Source: an uncultured Prevotellaceae bacterium (GTDB lineage Bacteria; Bacteroidota; Bacteroidia; Bacteroidales; Bacteroidaceae). Taken from it: 39,478 bases of DNA. The translations under genes and the position numbers were made by a program. Positions 1 to 7,105 of this stretch are shown one piece after another. The DNA lies in contig CALAEY010000074.1 in NCBI GenBank assembly GCA_937891085.1, positions 1 through 39,478 of the forward strand, read 5' to 3'. Numbering within the stretch: position 1 is the first letter of the stretch; every line of letters begins with the position of its first letter. The notes under the pieces were generated by a model. It ran no database searches, was not told where the DNA came from, and was given only the letters and a program-made list of their open reading frames with translations.

Positions 1-258
1 AATAGGACACGGAATCTATGCCGGCCTTGACATTTTCAGGTCTATGGCGGATATCCGGGGATTTCTTTGCGGTTTTTTATTCCCACTGGCTTATATATCG
101 CGATTTTTATGTAAATTTGTCCATGATTTTGTAAGTTTTGTTGTTTAGCAGATGCAAAATTACAAAATCTTGGGGGAAGGCTCAGGCTCTACCCCCTATT
201 TTTGGGGATTCTACATTAGGCAGAAGTTTTATCGGACAGCAATAGAAAGAAACACTCT
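1..258. other. Non-coding left edge
   Basis: No convincing gene is visible here. The stretch lies downstream of the acyltransferase gene and probably upstream of a leftward gene outside the window. It contains a candidate minus-strand -7 element (155-162) and a plus-strand TAAATTTG at 112-119. A GGGGG (172-176) / CCCCC (192-196) pair could form a short hairpin followed by a T-rich stretch. None of these is strong on its own. Confidence 0.4.
155..162 (-). promoter_or_regulatory. Candidate Bacteroidetes -7 element
   Basis: On the minus strand this reads TAATTTTG, a match to the Bacteroidetes sigma consensus TAnnTTTG. It would drive a gene to the left of the window. No TTTG -33 box is visible at the expected spacing, so the call is weak. 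Confidence 0.3.
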
Positions 259-954
259 TTAGCTTTCCTTACAATCGTTAACCCTTTGATTATTTACAAA
301 AATAGGATTATATGTCACAGCTGACAAATTATAGTCAAATTGAAGATATGACAGATACTTTTTATAATATTCAGGGAATCTATCTGATCTAATATAACCA
401 TAAAACTCAACAGGCTCCTTTTCTGGAATTATAAATAATTCTCTATCAATATTTCTAATTAATCGTGCAGGATTTCCTGCAATTATACAAAAACCTTCTG
501 GAAAACTTTTTGTAACTACACTTCCTGCTCCGACTATTGTTCGCGGTCCTAATACAACACCTGCCATAATACAAGCATTACTAGCAATCCAGCAATAATC
601 TCCTATTATAGTTTCTTTTTTAATTTTTAACTTGTGATTTAAAGGATCATGGTTATCGCTAGTAATAATTACATTCTGAGCTATTCTAACGTAATCTCCT
701 ATGAAAAGTTTACCATTACCTTGGATATAACAACCACCTCTTTGACCAATAACACTATTTTTACCTAAAATAATATTTCGTCCCATTATAGTTGTGTTTT
801 TATCATAAGGAAAATATCTATTGTTTTTAAAATTAATCCATATTTGACTTTTTAAAAAAAGGAAGAAACTAGGATTTGTTGCTTTGTTAATCTTCCTAAA
901 AGCAACATAATCCCTAATTAAAGGGATACGTTTAAAGAATCGCTTTATTTCCAT
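259..954 (-). CDS. Hexapeptide-repeat acyltransferase (CatB/WbbJ type)
   Basis: A 231-residue left-handed beta-helix acyltransferase, probably O-acetylating (or acylating) a sugar of the surface polysaccharide in the cytoplasm. Imperfect hexapeptide repeats run from about residue 55 to 165 (for example IIGDYCWIAS, VVLGPRTIVGAGSVV). They are followed by the usual closing motif IAGNPARLIR. His102 in SDNHDPLN is the expected catalytic histidine of this family. The ATG at 952-954 overlaps the end of the flippase gene by 10 bases, which suggests translational coupling. It is the last gene of the leftward polysaccharide operon inside the window. Base composition is AT-rich compared with the housekeeping genes further right, as is typical of exchanged O-antigen or capsule genes. 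The acyl donor and acceptor cannot be told from sequence. Confidence 0.85.
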   Translation of the reverse strand: MEIKRFFKRIPLIRDYVAFRKINKATNPSFFLFLKSQIWINFKNNRYFPYDKNTTIMGRNIILGKNSVIGQRGGCYIQGNGKLFIGDYVRIAQNVIITSDNHDPLNHKLKIKKETIIGDYCWIASNACIMAGVVLGPRTIVGAGSVVTKSFPEGFCIIAGNPARLIRNIDRELFIIPEKEPVEFYGYIRSDRFPEYYKKYLSYLQFDYNLSAVTYNPIFVNNQRVNDCKES

Positions 955-2432
955 AATTTTATATTTATTAACGGTCTTATTATTTCAATGTACCTAATTC
1001 CAAATAATTTTGAAGATGCAATGAGTATTACTAAATAAAGAGAAAAACTAATAATCAATAACGAAAATTTATTGTTTGTCGTAAGAATTGAATAGGTTAT
1101 ATAATAAGCAATGATTGAAGAAACTACACTATTCAAAAAGACAAATCCTAATTTCTTAACTGGGAAAATATGAATAATCTTCACTTCCAAATACCGTGAT
1201 ATTAAACTTATCATCATATAAATCTTGATTAAATGACAAATTACTGATACAATAGCTATCGCATATGGTGAATGGAATAATAGGACAGCAGCAAGCTCTA
1301 AAAACCATACGATAAACGCATTATACATATGAACTTTAGAATAATAATTAGTCTCTCCTAAAGCGACAATTATCGGATAATACTGAGCAACAGTAAAAAA
1401 GTTAACTAATAATATTATCCGGAAATAGACTGCCGATTCTAAGTAAATGTCACCATATAAAAAAGTCATTATTAATACAGCAAATGTCCATGAGTAAACG
1501 ACTAAAGGATAAATTAAATAAGATGCTTTAACAGCTGTACGATTCCATAACTCTAGAATTTGTTTTTTATTACTACCTTCAGCTATCGACTTACTAAACA
1601 ACGGTAATAAAACTGTTCCACAAGCATTTAAAACCATTGAAACAAAAGGTAACTCTAGCGCACCATTAGAATAATCAGCAAATACCTCAGACCCAAACCA
1701 CCTACTTATATAAAATTGATCTGCAGACTTAATGGCGATACCCCAAAGGCTAGCTAACATAAGAGGCAACGAAAATTTAAAAATTTCTTTATAGGAAAGC
1801 TGTGATGAAACCTGTGCTATCCCTTTAAAAGGAATCTTTTTAATATGGAGAGCAATTATACATGAGATAAAAGATGATACTATAAACCCCAAAACTGCAG
1901 TTTGCACATCTGATTTATAAAAAGCCACTGGCAATGCTACGCATATTACCATGAACAAACGAGTCAAAACCATGTATAAAGCACCATAATAAGTTTTTCT
2001 ATATACAGACATTATGCCTTCCAATCCCATAGTAGGCAACAGAAATAAGGGTGTCGGTGCAAAAATCCTAATATTGACCTCTAATTCATTATTATTTAAA
2101 ATCGAAGCTATCGAAGGTGCAAACAAGTATAAAATTATAGAGAAAATAGCTCCTAACACAAAAAAACAAAAATTTAACTTATTCACGACACTATTCCCCT
2201 CATTTATTCTAACGCGAGGAAGAAAATATGAGTAAGCTTTTGGCAAGCCCAAAGTAAACACGGTAAGTAGCGTATGATAAACATACATTACCTGCTTGTA
2301 TGTACCATAATCTGATTTGGACAAAAATCGGCTTAAGATAGCAGCACTAATTATAGAAAAAGCAAAGGAACTAAGTGATCCAACACCTAACCAAGCTGCT
2401 TGCATTGTATTACTTTTATTACTGATAGCCAT
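945..2432 (-). CDS. wzx: Wzx-type polysaccharide flippase
   Basis: Inner-membrane oligosaccharide translocase of the MOP/RfbX superfamily, which flips undecaprenyl-linked repeat units to the periplasm. The protein is almost wholly hydrophobic, with many membrane helices (the family usually has 12-14) and few charged loops. The conserved N-terminal block (about ten residues SNKSNTMQAA, then a glycine-rich helix and SKSDYGTYKQ) is typical of Bacteroidetes members. I chose the ATG at 2430-2432 (495 residues). The frame is open to an ATG at 2502-2504, but the extra 24 residues are basic and unlike the family. That stretch also overlaps another small ORF that ends at 2419. With this choice the gene overlaps the upstream ORF by 14 bases. 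The downstream acyltransferase start also overlaps its 3' end. AT-rich composition suggests an acquired, variable part of the locus. Confidence 0.85.
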   Translation of the reverse strand: MAISNKSNTMQAAWLGVGSLSSFAFSIISAAILSRFLSKSDYGTYKQVMYVYHTLLTVFTLGLPKAYSYFLPRVRINEGNSVVNKLNFCFFVLGAIFSIILYLFAPSIASILNNNELEVNIRIFAPTPLFLLPTMGLEGIMSVYRKTYYGALYMVLTRLFMVICVALPVAFYKSDVQTAVLGFIVSSFISCIIALHIKKIPFKGIAQVSSQLSYKEIFKFSLPLMLASLWGIAIKSADQFYISRWFGSEVFADYSNGALELPFVSMVLNACGTVLLPLFSKSIAEGSNKKQILELWNRTAVKASYLIYPLVVYSWTFAVLIMTFLYGDIYLESAVYFRIILLVNFFTVAQYYPIIVALGETNYYSKVHMYNAFIVWFLELAAVLLFHSPYAIAIVSVICHLIKIYMMISLISRYLEVKIIHIFPVKKLGFVFLNSVVSSIIAYYITYSILTTNNKFSLLIISFSLYLVILIASSKLFGIRYIEIIRPLINIKLWK

Positions 2433-2562
2433 ATTCCTCATAGCATTCGCTCTGAAGGTTTTCTTTATGACCTTCTTCAAGAAGATTTCTTGAATCTTGG
2501 TCAATGTCGTATTTCATGTTGTCCTCATATATCCATTGCATGGAATACTCTGGACTGTACAT
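2419..2562 (-). CDS. Tiny ORF upstream of wzx, unrecognised
   Basis: A 47-codon ORF starting at the ATG at 2560-2562, one base after the stop of the preceding small ORF. It ends in a TAA at 2419-2421 that lies inside the first codons of wzx (14-base overlap). The product is acidic and rich in Tyr, Glu and Asp (it begins MYSPEYSMQW and ends EEYGYQ). The frame is open further upstream to a TGA at 2587-2589. It may therefore instead be the tail of the preceding ORF separated by a frameshift. I do not recognise a family. The tight spacing on both sides is the main argument that it is translated. Confidence 0.4.
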   Translation of the reverse strand: MYSPEYSMQWIYEDNMKYDIDQDSRNLLEEGHKENLQSECYEEYGYQ

Positions 2563-2563
2563 A

Positions 2564-2749
2564 TCATCGAAATAGCAGAAGTGCTCTCAAATACCACCAT
2601 TTAGCATTTTCATCATAAAGCCGTTCATACATCGGGTTGACATAGATATACACCAGTGCATCATCCAGCGAGATACGCTTCAACTTAGAAACATACTCTG
2701 CCAGATGCGATATCTTAATTGGTATTATGTTCTCTTCGTAAACGCCCAT
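2564..2749 (-). CDS. Small unrecognised protein (61 aa)
   Basis: A 61-residue ORF between capD (13 bases upstream) and the tiny ORF ahead of wzx. It begins MGVYEENIIP, has an amphipathic segment ISHLAEYVSKLKRISLDDAL and then YERLYDENAKWWYL. This resembles, from memory, the short helical proteins of about 65-75 residues that accompany DUF3791/DUF3990 genes in Bacteroidales, but I cannot confirm that. The last seven residues (RALLLFR) are hydrophobic and basic, unlike the acidic frame that continues beyond. A frameshift near 2585 is therefore possible, and the two small ORFs would then have been one gene of about 110 codons. It is co-directional with, and probably co-transcribed in, the polysaccharide operon. 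Confidence 0.5.
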   Translation of the reverse strand: MGVYEENIIPIKISHLAEYVSKLKRISLDDALVYIYVNPMYERLYDENAKWWYLRALLLFR

Positions 2750-2762
2750 TGTAGTTTTCTAT

Positions 2763-4715
2763 CTAAGCTTCTTGTTTATCGAGCTGCTCGTAAATAGAAT
2801 TGTTCGACTTATACTCAGGTACAATAGCCTTCATTTTTGCTACAGTAGCCATATCATCGTATTGCTTCGAAATCTCTACAAGCTCATCGATTTCCTTTAG
2901 AACCTCATCAATGTCATACTCACGTACTTCTGCTATACGAATCTTCTCATGGAAGGTTGGTTTTGTACCTTCCCGCTCATTGAGCACTTCCTCGTAGAGT
3001 TTCTCTCCTGGTCTAAGACCTGTATATTCAATCTTCACGTCTTTTGCACCAGATAGCATTATCATCCTCTTAGCAAGGTCAGCAATCCGAACAGGTTGCC
3101 CCATGTCAAACACGAAAATCTCTCCACCGTTCCCCTTCGTTCCAGCCTCTAACACCAGTTTACAGGCCTCAGGTATTAGCATAAAGAATCTTACTATCCG
3201 CTCATCAGTGACCGTCACAGGCCCACCGTTCTTTATCTGTTCTCGGAACAATGGAATCACGGAACCATTAGAACCGAGCACATTGCCGAAGCGTGTCGTC
3301 ACGAACTGGGTATTCGACATTTGCCCAGCATCGTTAGTCAAGCGTTTGTCCTTAATCGCCTTGTCAAGACTCTGCACGTAAATCTCACAGATACGCTTCG
3401 AGCAGCCCATCACGTTCGTGGGGTTCACGGCTTTATCGGTAGATACCATCACGAACTTCTTCACTCCATATTTAACAGAACAATCGGCTAATATTTTCGT
3501 ACTCTGGATATTGTTCAGCACCGCTTCCGAAGGATTATCTTCCATCATCGGTACATGCTTGTACGCTGCAGCATGAAACACATAGTCGGGTCTGAAGGTC
3601 GCGAATATTTCATTCATCCTTCTGCTACGACTTACAGAGGTCACCACCACCTCGGCATCCACCTCAGGGAAATCTTTCGCCATCATCAGCCTAATGTCGT
3701 GTTGCGGGGTCTCTGCTTGGTCGATGAGCATCAGTTTTGCTGGCCGGAAAGCTGCTATCTGCCTCACTAACTCACTGCCGATGGAACCAGCAGAACCCGT
3801 TATAAGCACCTTCTGCCCTCTAAGAAGCTCCTCCACCCCTTTCATATCCACACGTATTTCATCTCTTGGCAACAATTCTTCCACACTCACCTCGCGAAGA
3901 TGCAGTTCTGGGTTCTCCAATTCCTCATCCAAGTTCAATTCCTTCATGCTCTGTGACATGAGGATCTTTACCCCAACACCAAGAATAGTGTCCTGTAGCT
4001 CTTGGTTGTTACGGAATTCCGATACACGGTAGGGTGACACTATAACCGCATCAATGTGGTTTTTCCTTATCACTTCAGCTAAATCGTCCTCGGTAGTATA
4101 TACATTTTCACCCATTATCCGTTGATTCCTCGCCTTTTTGTAATGCGTAATAAAACCTTTCACCTGATAGCGTCTTGGCCGCTGATTTTGAATCATCTTC
4201 GCCAGTCCCACTCCTCCTGTCATAGCTCCATAAATCAGCACCCTGGCGGCTCTTGAATTAGAGAAAGCTACGTCGTAAAGCGTCTTCACCAAGACTCTCA
4301 ATGCCCACATCAGAAGCGTGGAAATAATGAAAATCAATACAATACTCTCAATGCTGAAGTGTACGAACCATGGCATCGATAGCCAATCAACTCCTAAGCT
4401 TACCACCAGAACCAATGCAAGGTTTACCATATTACCATATATTACCCGCATAAGGTCAACAAACGAGGAGTATCTCATGAATCCTGAATATGTATGGAAC
4501 AGCCTGAACCCTGTTATACAAAGCATAGTGAATAACAGCATTGTGAGGAATACATTCAGTTCATTATCAAACAATGTTTTCCTATCATTGAATAAATAAT
4601 AAACGAGAATCCCACTCGTAAACACGATGAGACTATCAATAATGAATATACACCAATAGGGCAATGAGTTCTTGGTAAAGTACCAACTTAATATCTTATC
4701 TAATATATTTCTCAT
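2763..4715 (-). CDS. Membrane nucleotide-sugar 4,6-dehydratase/epimerase (CapD/FlaA1-PglF family)
   Basis: A 650-residue polysaccharide biosynthesis protein, the full-length usual size for the CapD/PglF type. Four membrane helices occupy roughly residues 20-145. A first Rossmann-like domain (about 155-270) is followed by an extended SDR domain with the nucleotide motif GSAGSIGS at 307-314. STDKAVNPTN (425-434) leads into MGCSK (436-440), where Met replaces the usual SDR tyrosine, as in PglF-type UDP-GlcNAc 4,6-dehydratases. The enzyme acts at the inner face of the cytoplasmic membrane on a UDP-sugar, probably UDP-GlcNAc, giving a 4-keto-6-deoxy product for an initiating or modified sugar. The YjbH gene ends 8 bases after its start, and the small ORFs follow closely. 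Substrate and stereochemistry are inference from the family. Confidence 0.9.
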   Translation of the reverse strand: MRNILDKILSWYFTKNSLPYWCIFIIDSLIVFTSGILVYYLFNDRKTLFDNELNVFLTMLLFTMLCITGFRLFHTYSGFMRYSSFVDLMRVIYGNMVNLALVLVVSLGVDWLSMPWFVHFSIESIVLIFIISTLLMWALRVLVKTLYDVAFSNSRAARVLIYGAMTGGVGLAKMIQNQRPRRYQVKGFITHYKKARNQRIMGENVYTTEDDLAEVIRKNHIDAVIVSPYRVSEFRNNQELQDTILGVGVKILMSQSMKELNLDEELENPELHLREVSVEELLPRDEIRVDMKGVEELLRGQKVLITGSAGSIGSELVRQIAAFRPAKLMLIDQAETPQHDIRLMMAKDFPEVDAEVVVTSVSRSRRMNEIFATFRPDYVFHAAAYKHVPMMEDNPSEAVLNNIQSTKILADCSVKYGVKKFVMVSTDKAVNPTNVMGCSKRICEIYVQSLDKAIKDKRLTNDAGQMSNTQFVTTRFGNVLGSNGSVIPLFREQIKNGGPVTVTDERIVRFFMLIPEACKLVLEAGTKGNGGEIFVFDMGQPVRIADLAKRMIMLSGAKDVKIEYTGLRPGEKLYEEVLNEREGTKPTFHEKIRIAEVREYDIDEVLKEIDELVEISKQYDDMATVAKMKAIVPEYKSNNSIYEQLDKQEA

Positions 4716-4722
4716 ATAAACT

Positions 4723-5607
4723 TCATTTCAAATGTAACTTAAACATTACTCCTCCAGAAAAGTATCTGCAGCCGTAGAATTCACTATAAAGATTTATCTT
4801 ATCACCAAGGAATGAATAGCTGCCACCTATATTTATATCCCATATACCTAAATGTTGTCCTCTACTAGGTTCCTTTCCATATTTTCTCTTGAGATCGGAG
4901 ACTCCTTGATTATTGGCTGGATAGAATTCCATCATTACATCCAAGCCATTCAATACTTTTTGCCATGACAGTCTTTCGTTGGTATCAAGTACATTAAACT
5001 TCAAATCTGCGCCTACTGCAGGCGCATTGATATGATAATCAGAACGTTCATTATATACATAACTCAAATGGGCACCCAACTGCCCAATCCCCTCCCAGTC
5101 AAAGTGCTTGGTCAAGACTAAATAATAACGATTTTGGAAGCCATTGCCATAGCCTTTGATTGGTTTTATTTTATTACCACTAACCGAATTGTGAATAGCA
5201 TCATTACCCCCAATCACAATTTGTGGCATCCACCACTTCCAATCACCTTCTTTCCATATCCGAATACGAACAGCAAAGTTGCGATCCTGATTTACGAACT
5301 TTCCGTAAGTGCGAGGAACCCAATGACCATCTGGATAAGGTAATGCTTTAAATAGAGTTAAATCATAAGCTACCTCCAACCAGGGAAAAAGCGTTATATT
5401 AAAGTAATAATTAAATGTATCATAATGCCATCGAGCTGGAGAAGTATGCTTATCCAAGAAGCTACCGCCTATCAACACTGTTTTATCTCGCTGCATATCG
5501 GCAGTGGGCATGTTCAGCAGGCCTGTAGTGCCTACGTTATATTGCGCATAGCAGTCCGGAAGAGCAACTATAAAAGTAAGAAAAAATATGATAAAATATT
5601 TTTTCAT
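4723..5607 (-). CDS. YjbH-domain outer-membrane protein
   Basis: A 294-residue exported protein with a clear signal peptide (MKKYFIIFFLTFIVALPDCYA, cut before Q). It continues into YNVGTTGLLNMPTADMQRDK, the N-terminal signature of YjbH/DUF940-like exopolysaccharide proteins. Alternating aromatic beta-strand segments and a C-terminal stretch ending in MFKLHLK suggest an outer-membrane beta-barrel. E. coli YjbH is linked to exopolysaccharide production. Here the gene sits directly upstream of the CapD-type dehydratase and downstream of a heptamer repeat array, so a role in secretion or surface assembly of the polymer is reasonable. It is shorter than full YjbH (about 700 residues) and close to the short Bacteroidetes form. 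Confidence 0.75.
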   Translation of the reverse strand: MKKYFIIFFLTFIVALPDCYAQYNVGTTGLLNMPTADMQRDKTVLIGGSFLDKHTSPARWHYDTFNYYFNITLFPWLEVAYDLTLFKALPYPDGHWVPRTYGKFVNQDRNFAVRIRIWKEGDWKWWMPQIVIGGNDAIHNSVSGNKIKPIKGYGNGFQNRYYLVLTKHFDWEGIGQLGAHLSYVYNERSDYHINAPAVGADLKFNVLDTNERLSWQKVLNGLDVMMEFYPANNQGVSDLKRKYGKEPSRGQHLGIWDINIGGSYSFLGDKINLYSEFYGCRYFSGGVMFKLHLK

Positions 5608-5614
5608 TCCTTTT

Positions 5615-5677
5615 GAACCTAGAGTTTAGAGTTTAGGGTTTAGAGTTTAGAGTTTAGGGTTTAGGGTTTAGAGCTTA
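5615..5677. repeat. Heptamer array, nine units (GRGTTTA type)
   Basis: Nine back-to-back 7-base units with consensus GAGTTTA or GGGTTTA (last unit GAGCTTA, first GAACCTA) fill the spacer between the toxin gene and the YjbH gene. The final unit contains the toxin stop codon (TAA on the minus strand, 5675-5677). The same repeat family recurs at many other junctions in this window. Confidence 0.9.
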
Positions 5678-5947
5678 GAACAAATCTGAGTGAGTTCCTG
5701 TTTGAAGGAAAAGCAAAGTCAACTGATTGTCATTTTGCTCCCATGTCATTAGCCAATCTGGCTGAATATGGCATTCCCATAGACCTACATAATTTCCTTT
5801 AAGCTTATGGGGGCGATATTTTTGAGGAAGTGTACCCTCATTTACCAATATTGATATTGCTTCCATAATTAGCGAAATATCAAGCCCACGTTTAGCACAT
5901 CGTTTTAAGTCTTTCTTAAAACGACCTGTATAACCAATGCTATACAT
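5675..5947 (-). CDS. YafQ/RelE-family mRNA interferase toxin
   Basis: A 90-residue ribosome-dependent mRNA interferase of the YafQ branch of the RelE superfamily. The residues matching the E. coli YafQ active site are all present: His47 (HKL), His60 (ECHI), Asp64-Trp65, His86 (GTHSDLF) and the terminal Phe90. The start ATG (5945-5947) overlaps the antitoxin stop by 8 bases, the usual coupled type II arrangement. The stop codon falls in a heptamer array. The pair interrupts the polysaccharide operon between the ORF6N gene and the YjbH gene, which suggests it was inserted there. It looks intact, with no truncation or missing catalytic residue. Confidence 0.88.
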   Translation of the reverse strand: MYSIGYTGRFKKDLKRCAKRGLDISLIMEAISILVNEGTLPQKYRPHKLKGNYVGLWECHIQPDWLMTWEQNDNQLTLLFLQTGTHSDLF

Positions 5948-6182
5948 TCTCAGAAAAAACTTGACGGAACAAATCGTCTACATTCTCTGCGTGATATACA
6001 CGACCGGCTTTAACATCCTCCATGGCTTCTTTATAGCCTTCGGTCTTGGTGATGTCATATTCTTTCTCCTTTGAAGCTGATTTATTAATGGTAACTGATG
6101 TCACCCCTTTCAACATCAAGCAAGCTCTCTTCAGTTGGGAAAGCAGACTTTCGTCTGATACATTTAATGTTAATGATGCCAT
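5940..6182 (-). CDS. Type II antitoxin (RelB/DinJ-like)
   Basis: An 80-residue partner of the YafQ-type toxin. The N-terminus (MASLTLNVSDESLLSQLKRA) looks like a beta strand plus helix of a dimerising, DNA-binding module. The C-terminal half (DITKTEGYKEAMEDVKAGRV, then NVDDLFRQ) is the acidic toxin-wrapping tail seen in Bacteroidetes antitoxins of this kind. It overlaps the toxin start by 8 bases. Such antitoxins repress their own operon, and a 4 x 23-bp palindrome array begins about 54 bases upstream of the start codon. That array is a natural candidate for the operator, but this is inference. The exact fold class (RHH or other) is not certain from the sequence. Confidence 0.8.
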   Translation of the reverse strand: MASLTLNVSDESLLSQLKRACLMLKGVTSVTINKSASKEKEYDITKTEGYKEAMEDVKAGRVYHAENVDDLFRQVFSENV

Positions 6183-6189
6183 ATTATTA

Positions 6190-6220
6190 GAGTTTTAGAG
6201 TTCAGCGTTTAGAGTTTAGA
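6190..6220. repeat. Heptamer array (GAGTTTA type) ahead of antitoxin
   Basis: GAGTTTTA (8 bases), GAGTTCA, GCGTTTA, GAGTTTA, GAG. Imperfect heptamers occupy the leader just before the antitoxin start codon, in the same orientation as the array after the toxin. The TA pair is thus bracketed by two copies of the same repeat family. Confidence 0.8.
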
Positions 6221-6235
6221 GACCTTCATTTGAAG

Positions 6236-6317
6236 AGACGCTGCGTCTTAGGTACTCAAGATGCTGCATCTTTCTTGGGTAAGACGGTGCGTCTTTTGAA
6301 GCAAAGATGCTGCATGT
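6236..6317. repeat. Four palindromic units at exact 23-bp period
   Basis: Four 13-bp near-palindromes of the form AGAYGCTGCRTCT begin at 6236, 6259, 6282 and 6305, so the period is exactly 23 bases. Units 1 and 3 carry the AGACG...CGTCT version, and units 2 and 4 carry AGATG...CAT. The third has GGTGC in the core, and the last decays at its 3' side. The 10-base linkers between them are not conserved. The array lies directly upstream of the toxin-antitoxin pair and looks like a cooperative protein-binding array. Confidence 0.85.
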
Positions 6318-6395
6318 CGTAGTAGTATTCTTCTTTATCTTATCTTCTTCTATCATATATACGCGCGCGTTGGACTGTTATTATCTTGTCATTTT

Positions 6396-6423
6396 TGACA
6401 CAGAAAATGAAGTTTCAGTGTCA
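6396..6423. repeat. Inverted repeat, 11-bp arms
   Basis: TGACACAGAAA (6396-6406) and TTTCAGTGTCA (6413-6423) are complementary at 10 of 11 positions around a 6-base loop. It could be an operator or a weak hairpin after the ORF6N gene. There is no T-run on either side, so it is not a convincing terminator. Confidence 0.55.
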
Positions 6424-6458
6424 CAACCGACACACATTTGGGATAAGAAGATAGCAAA

Positions 6459-6502
6459 ATTGAACATTGAGCACTTATTTCATTGAACATTGAGAATTGA
6501 AT
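6459..6502. repeat. Heptamer array (ATTGAAC type)
   Basis: ATTGAAC, ATTGAGC, a 9-base interruption, then ATTGAAC, ATTGAGA, ATTGAAT. The sequence differs from the GRGTTTA family but has the same 7-base period. It lies just beyond the 3' end of the ORF6N gene. Confidence 0.7.
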
Positions 6503-6507
6503 TAATT

Positions 6508-7086
6508 CTATTCCTTTCTAACTCGTTTTACTGTATGTTTAATCTTGCCTATGATAAAGTTGATCTCTAAAGAAGACTCGGTCTCACTAGTTTGGAGATC
6601 AGGCATTACAATATCTGTGAGTACTTCACCAAAGTGCTTGATCTTATTCTCCTGCCTTGTTTTATCTGTTTCCTTATGCAACTCTATAAGTTCGCGTTTA
6701 AGTTCACGCACTTTGGCGAATGTTTCAATTATAGCAATTGTGGCGGCTGTTGCTCTCGGAGATTTCAATATAGTTGCCAACATATAAAGGCCTCGTTCGG
6801 TAAATGCCTTAAAATTGAACTTAGTATAATGACCTTTACCTTTAGTTTGTTCTAAGGTCGAAAATTTCGACCTTAGAACAGAAGACTCTTCTGAGGTCAT
6901 CTCTATTACATAACCATTAAGAAATTTCTCCGGATTGTTACGAACAGCCTCATTCACACGCTTCGTTTCAACGCCATACAGAGCTGCCACGTCAAAATCA
7001 AGAAGGACACGTTGTTCGCGTACCTCTATAATTTTGCTTTCTACTTCCTGAAAAGGAATCATAATAATTTTGTCTTGCCTATCCAT
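6508..7086 (-). CDS. ORF6N-domain DNA-binding protein
   Basis: A 192-residue protein starting at the ATG at 7084-7086. The open frame continues upstream into the ugd coding region, but that extension is in a shadow frame of ugd and is unlikely to be translated. The N-terminal ORF6N domain is recognisable (KIIEVREQRVLLDFDVAALY, then GVETKRVNEAVRNN). In phages and Bacteroidetes genomes this domain is a DNA-binding module related to KilA-N regulators and anti-repressors. The C-terminal half is helical, with a charged coiled-coil-like stretch (FAKVRELKRELIELHKETDK). It is the only gene of phage-type character here and lies between ugd and the toxin-antitoxin pair, so the three genes may mark an inserted segment. 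Its target is unknown. Confidence 0.8.
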   Translation of the reverse strand: MDRQDKIIMIPFQEVESKIIEVREQRVLLDFDVAALYGVETKRVNEAVRNNPEKFLNGYVIEMTSEESSVLRSKFSTLEQTKGKGHYTKFNFKAFTERGLYMLATILKSPRATAATIAIIETFAKVRELKRELIELHKETDKTRQENKIKHFGEVLTDIVMPDLQTSETESSLEINFIIGKIKHTVKRVRKE

Positions 7087-7105
7087 ATTTATTTTAGTAT
7101 TATAA

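Larger units (their letters stand above)
6183..6507. other. Repeat-rich non-coding spacer upstream of the TA pair
   Basis: There is no gene in this 325-base stretch. From the antitoxin outward it holds a heptamer array and the 23-bp palindrome array. Next comes an alternating purine-pyrimidine run (ATATATACGCGCGCG, around 6355-6369), then an 11-bp inverted repeat (6396-6423), then ATTGAAC-type heptamers (6459-6502). No canonical TAnnTTTG promoter for the TA operon is visible. The closest is CATCTTTG on the minus strand at 6302-6309, inside the palindrome array. Confidence 0.7.

Noticed and set aside
172..206. GGGGG/CCCCC hairpin with T-run as a terminator
   Set aside because: The stem is only 5 bp with a 15-base loop, and no plus-strand gene precedes it in the window.
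5636..5670. TTTAGGG units identical to the plant telomere repeat
   Set aside because: They are interspersed with TTTAGAG units, embedded between bacterial genes, and part of a wider set of heptamers, so neither telomere nor contamination is likely.
6236..6317. Possible CRISPR array
   Set aside because: The repeats are 13 bp with 10-base linkers, far shorter than CRISPR repeats and spacers, and no cas genes are present.
6396..6423. Terminator of the ORF6N gene
   Set aside because: The inverted repeat is AT-rich and lacks a T-run on the minus strand, so an operator is at least as likely.
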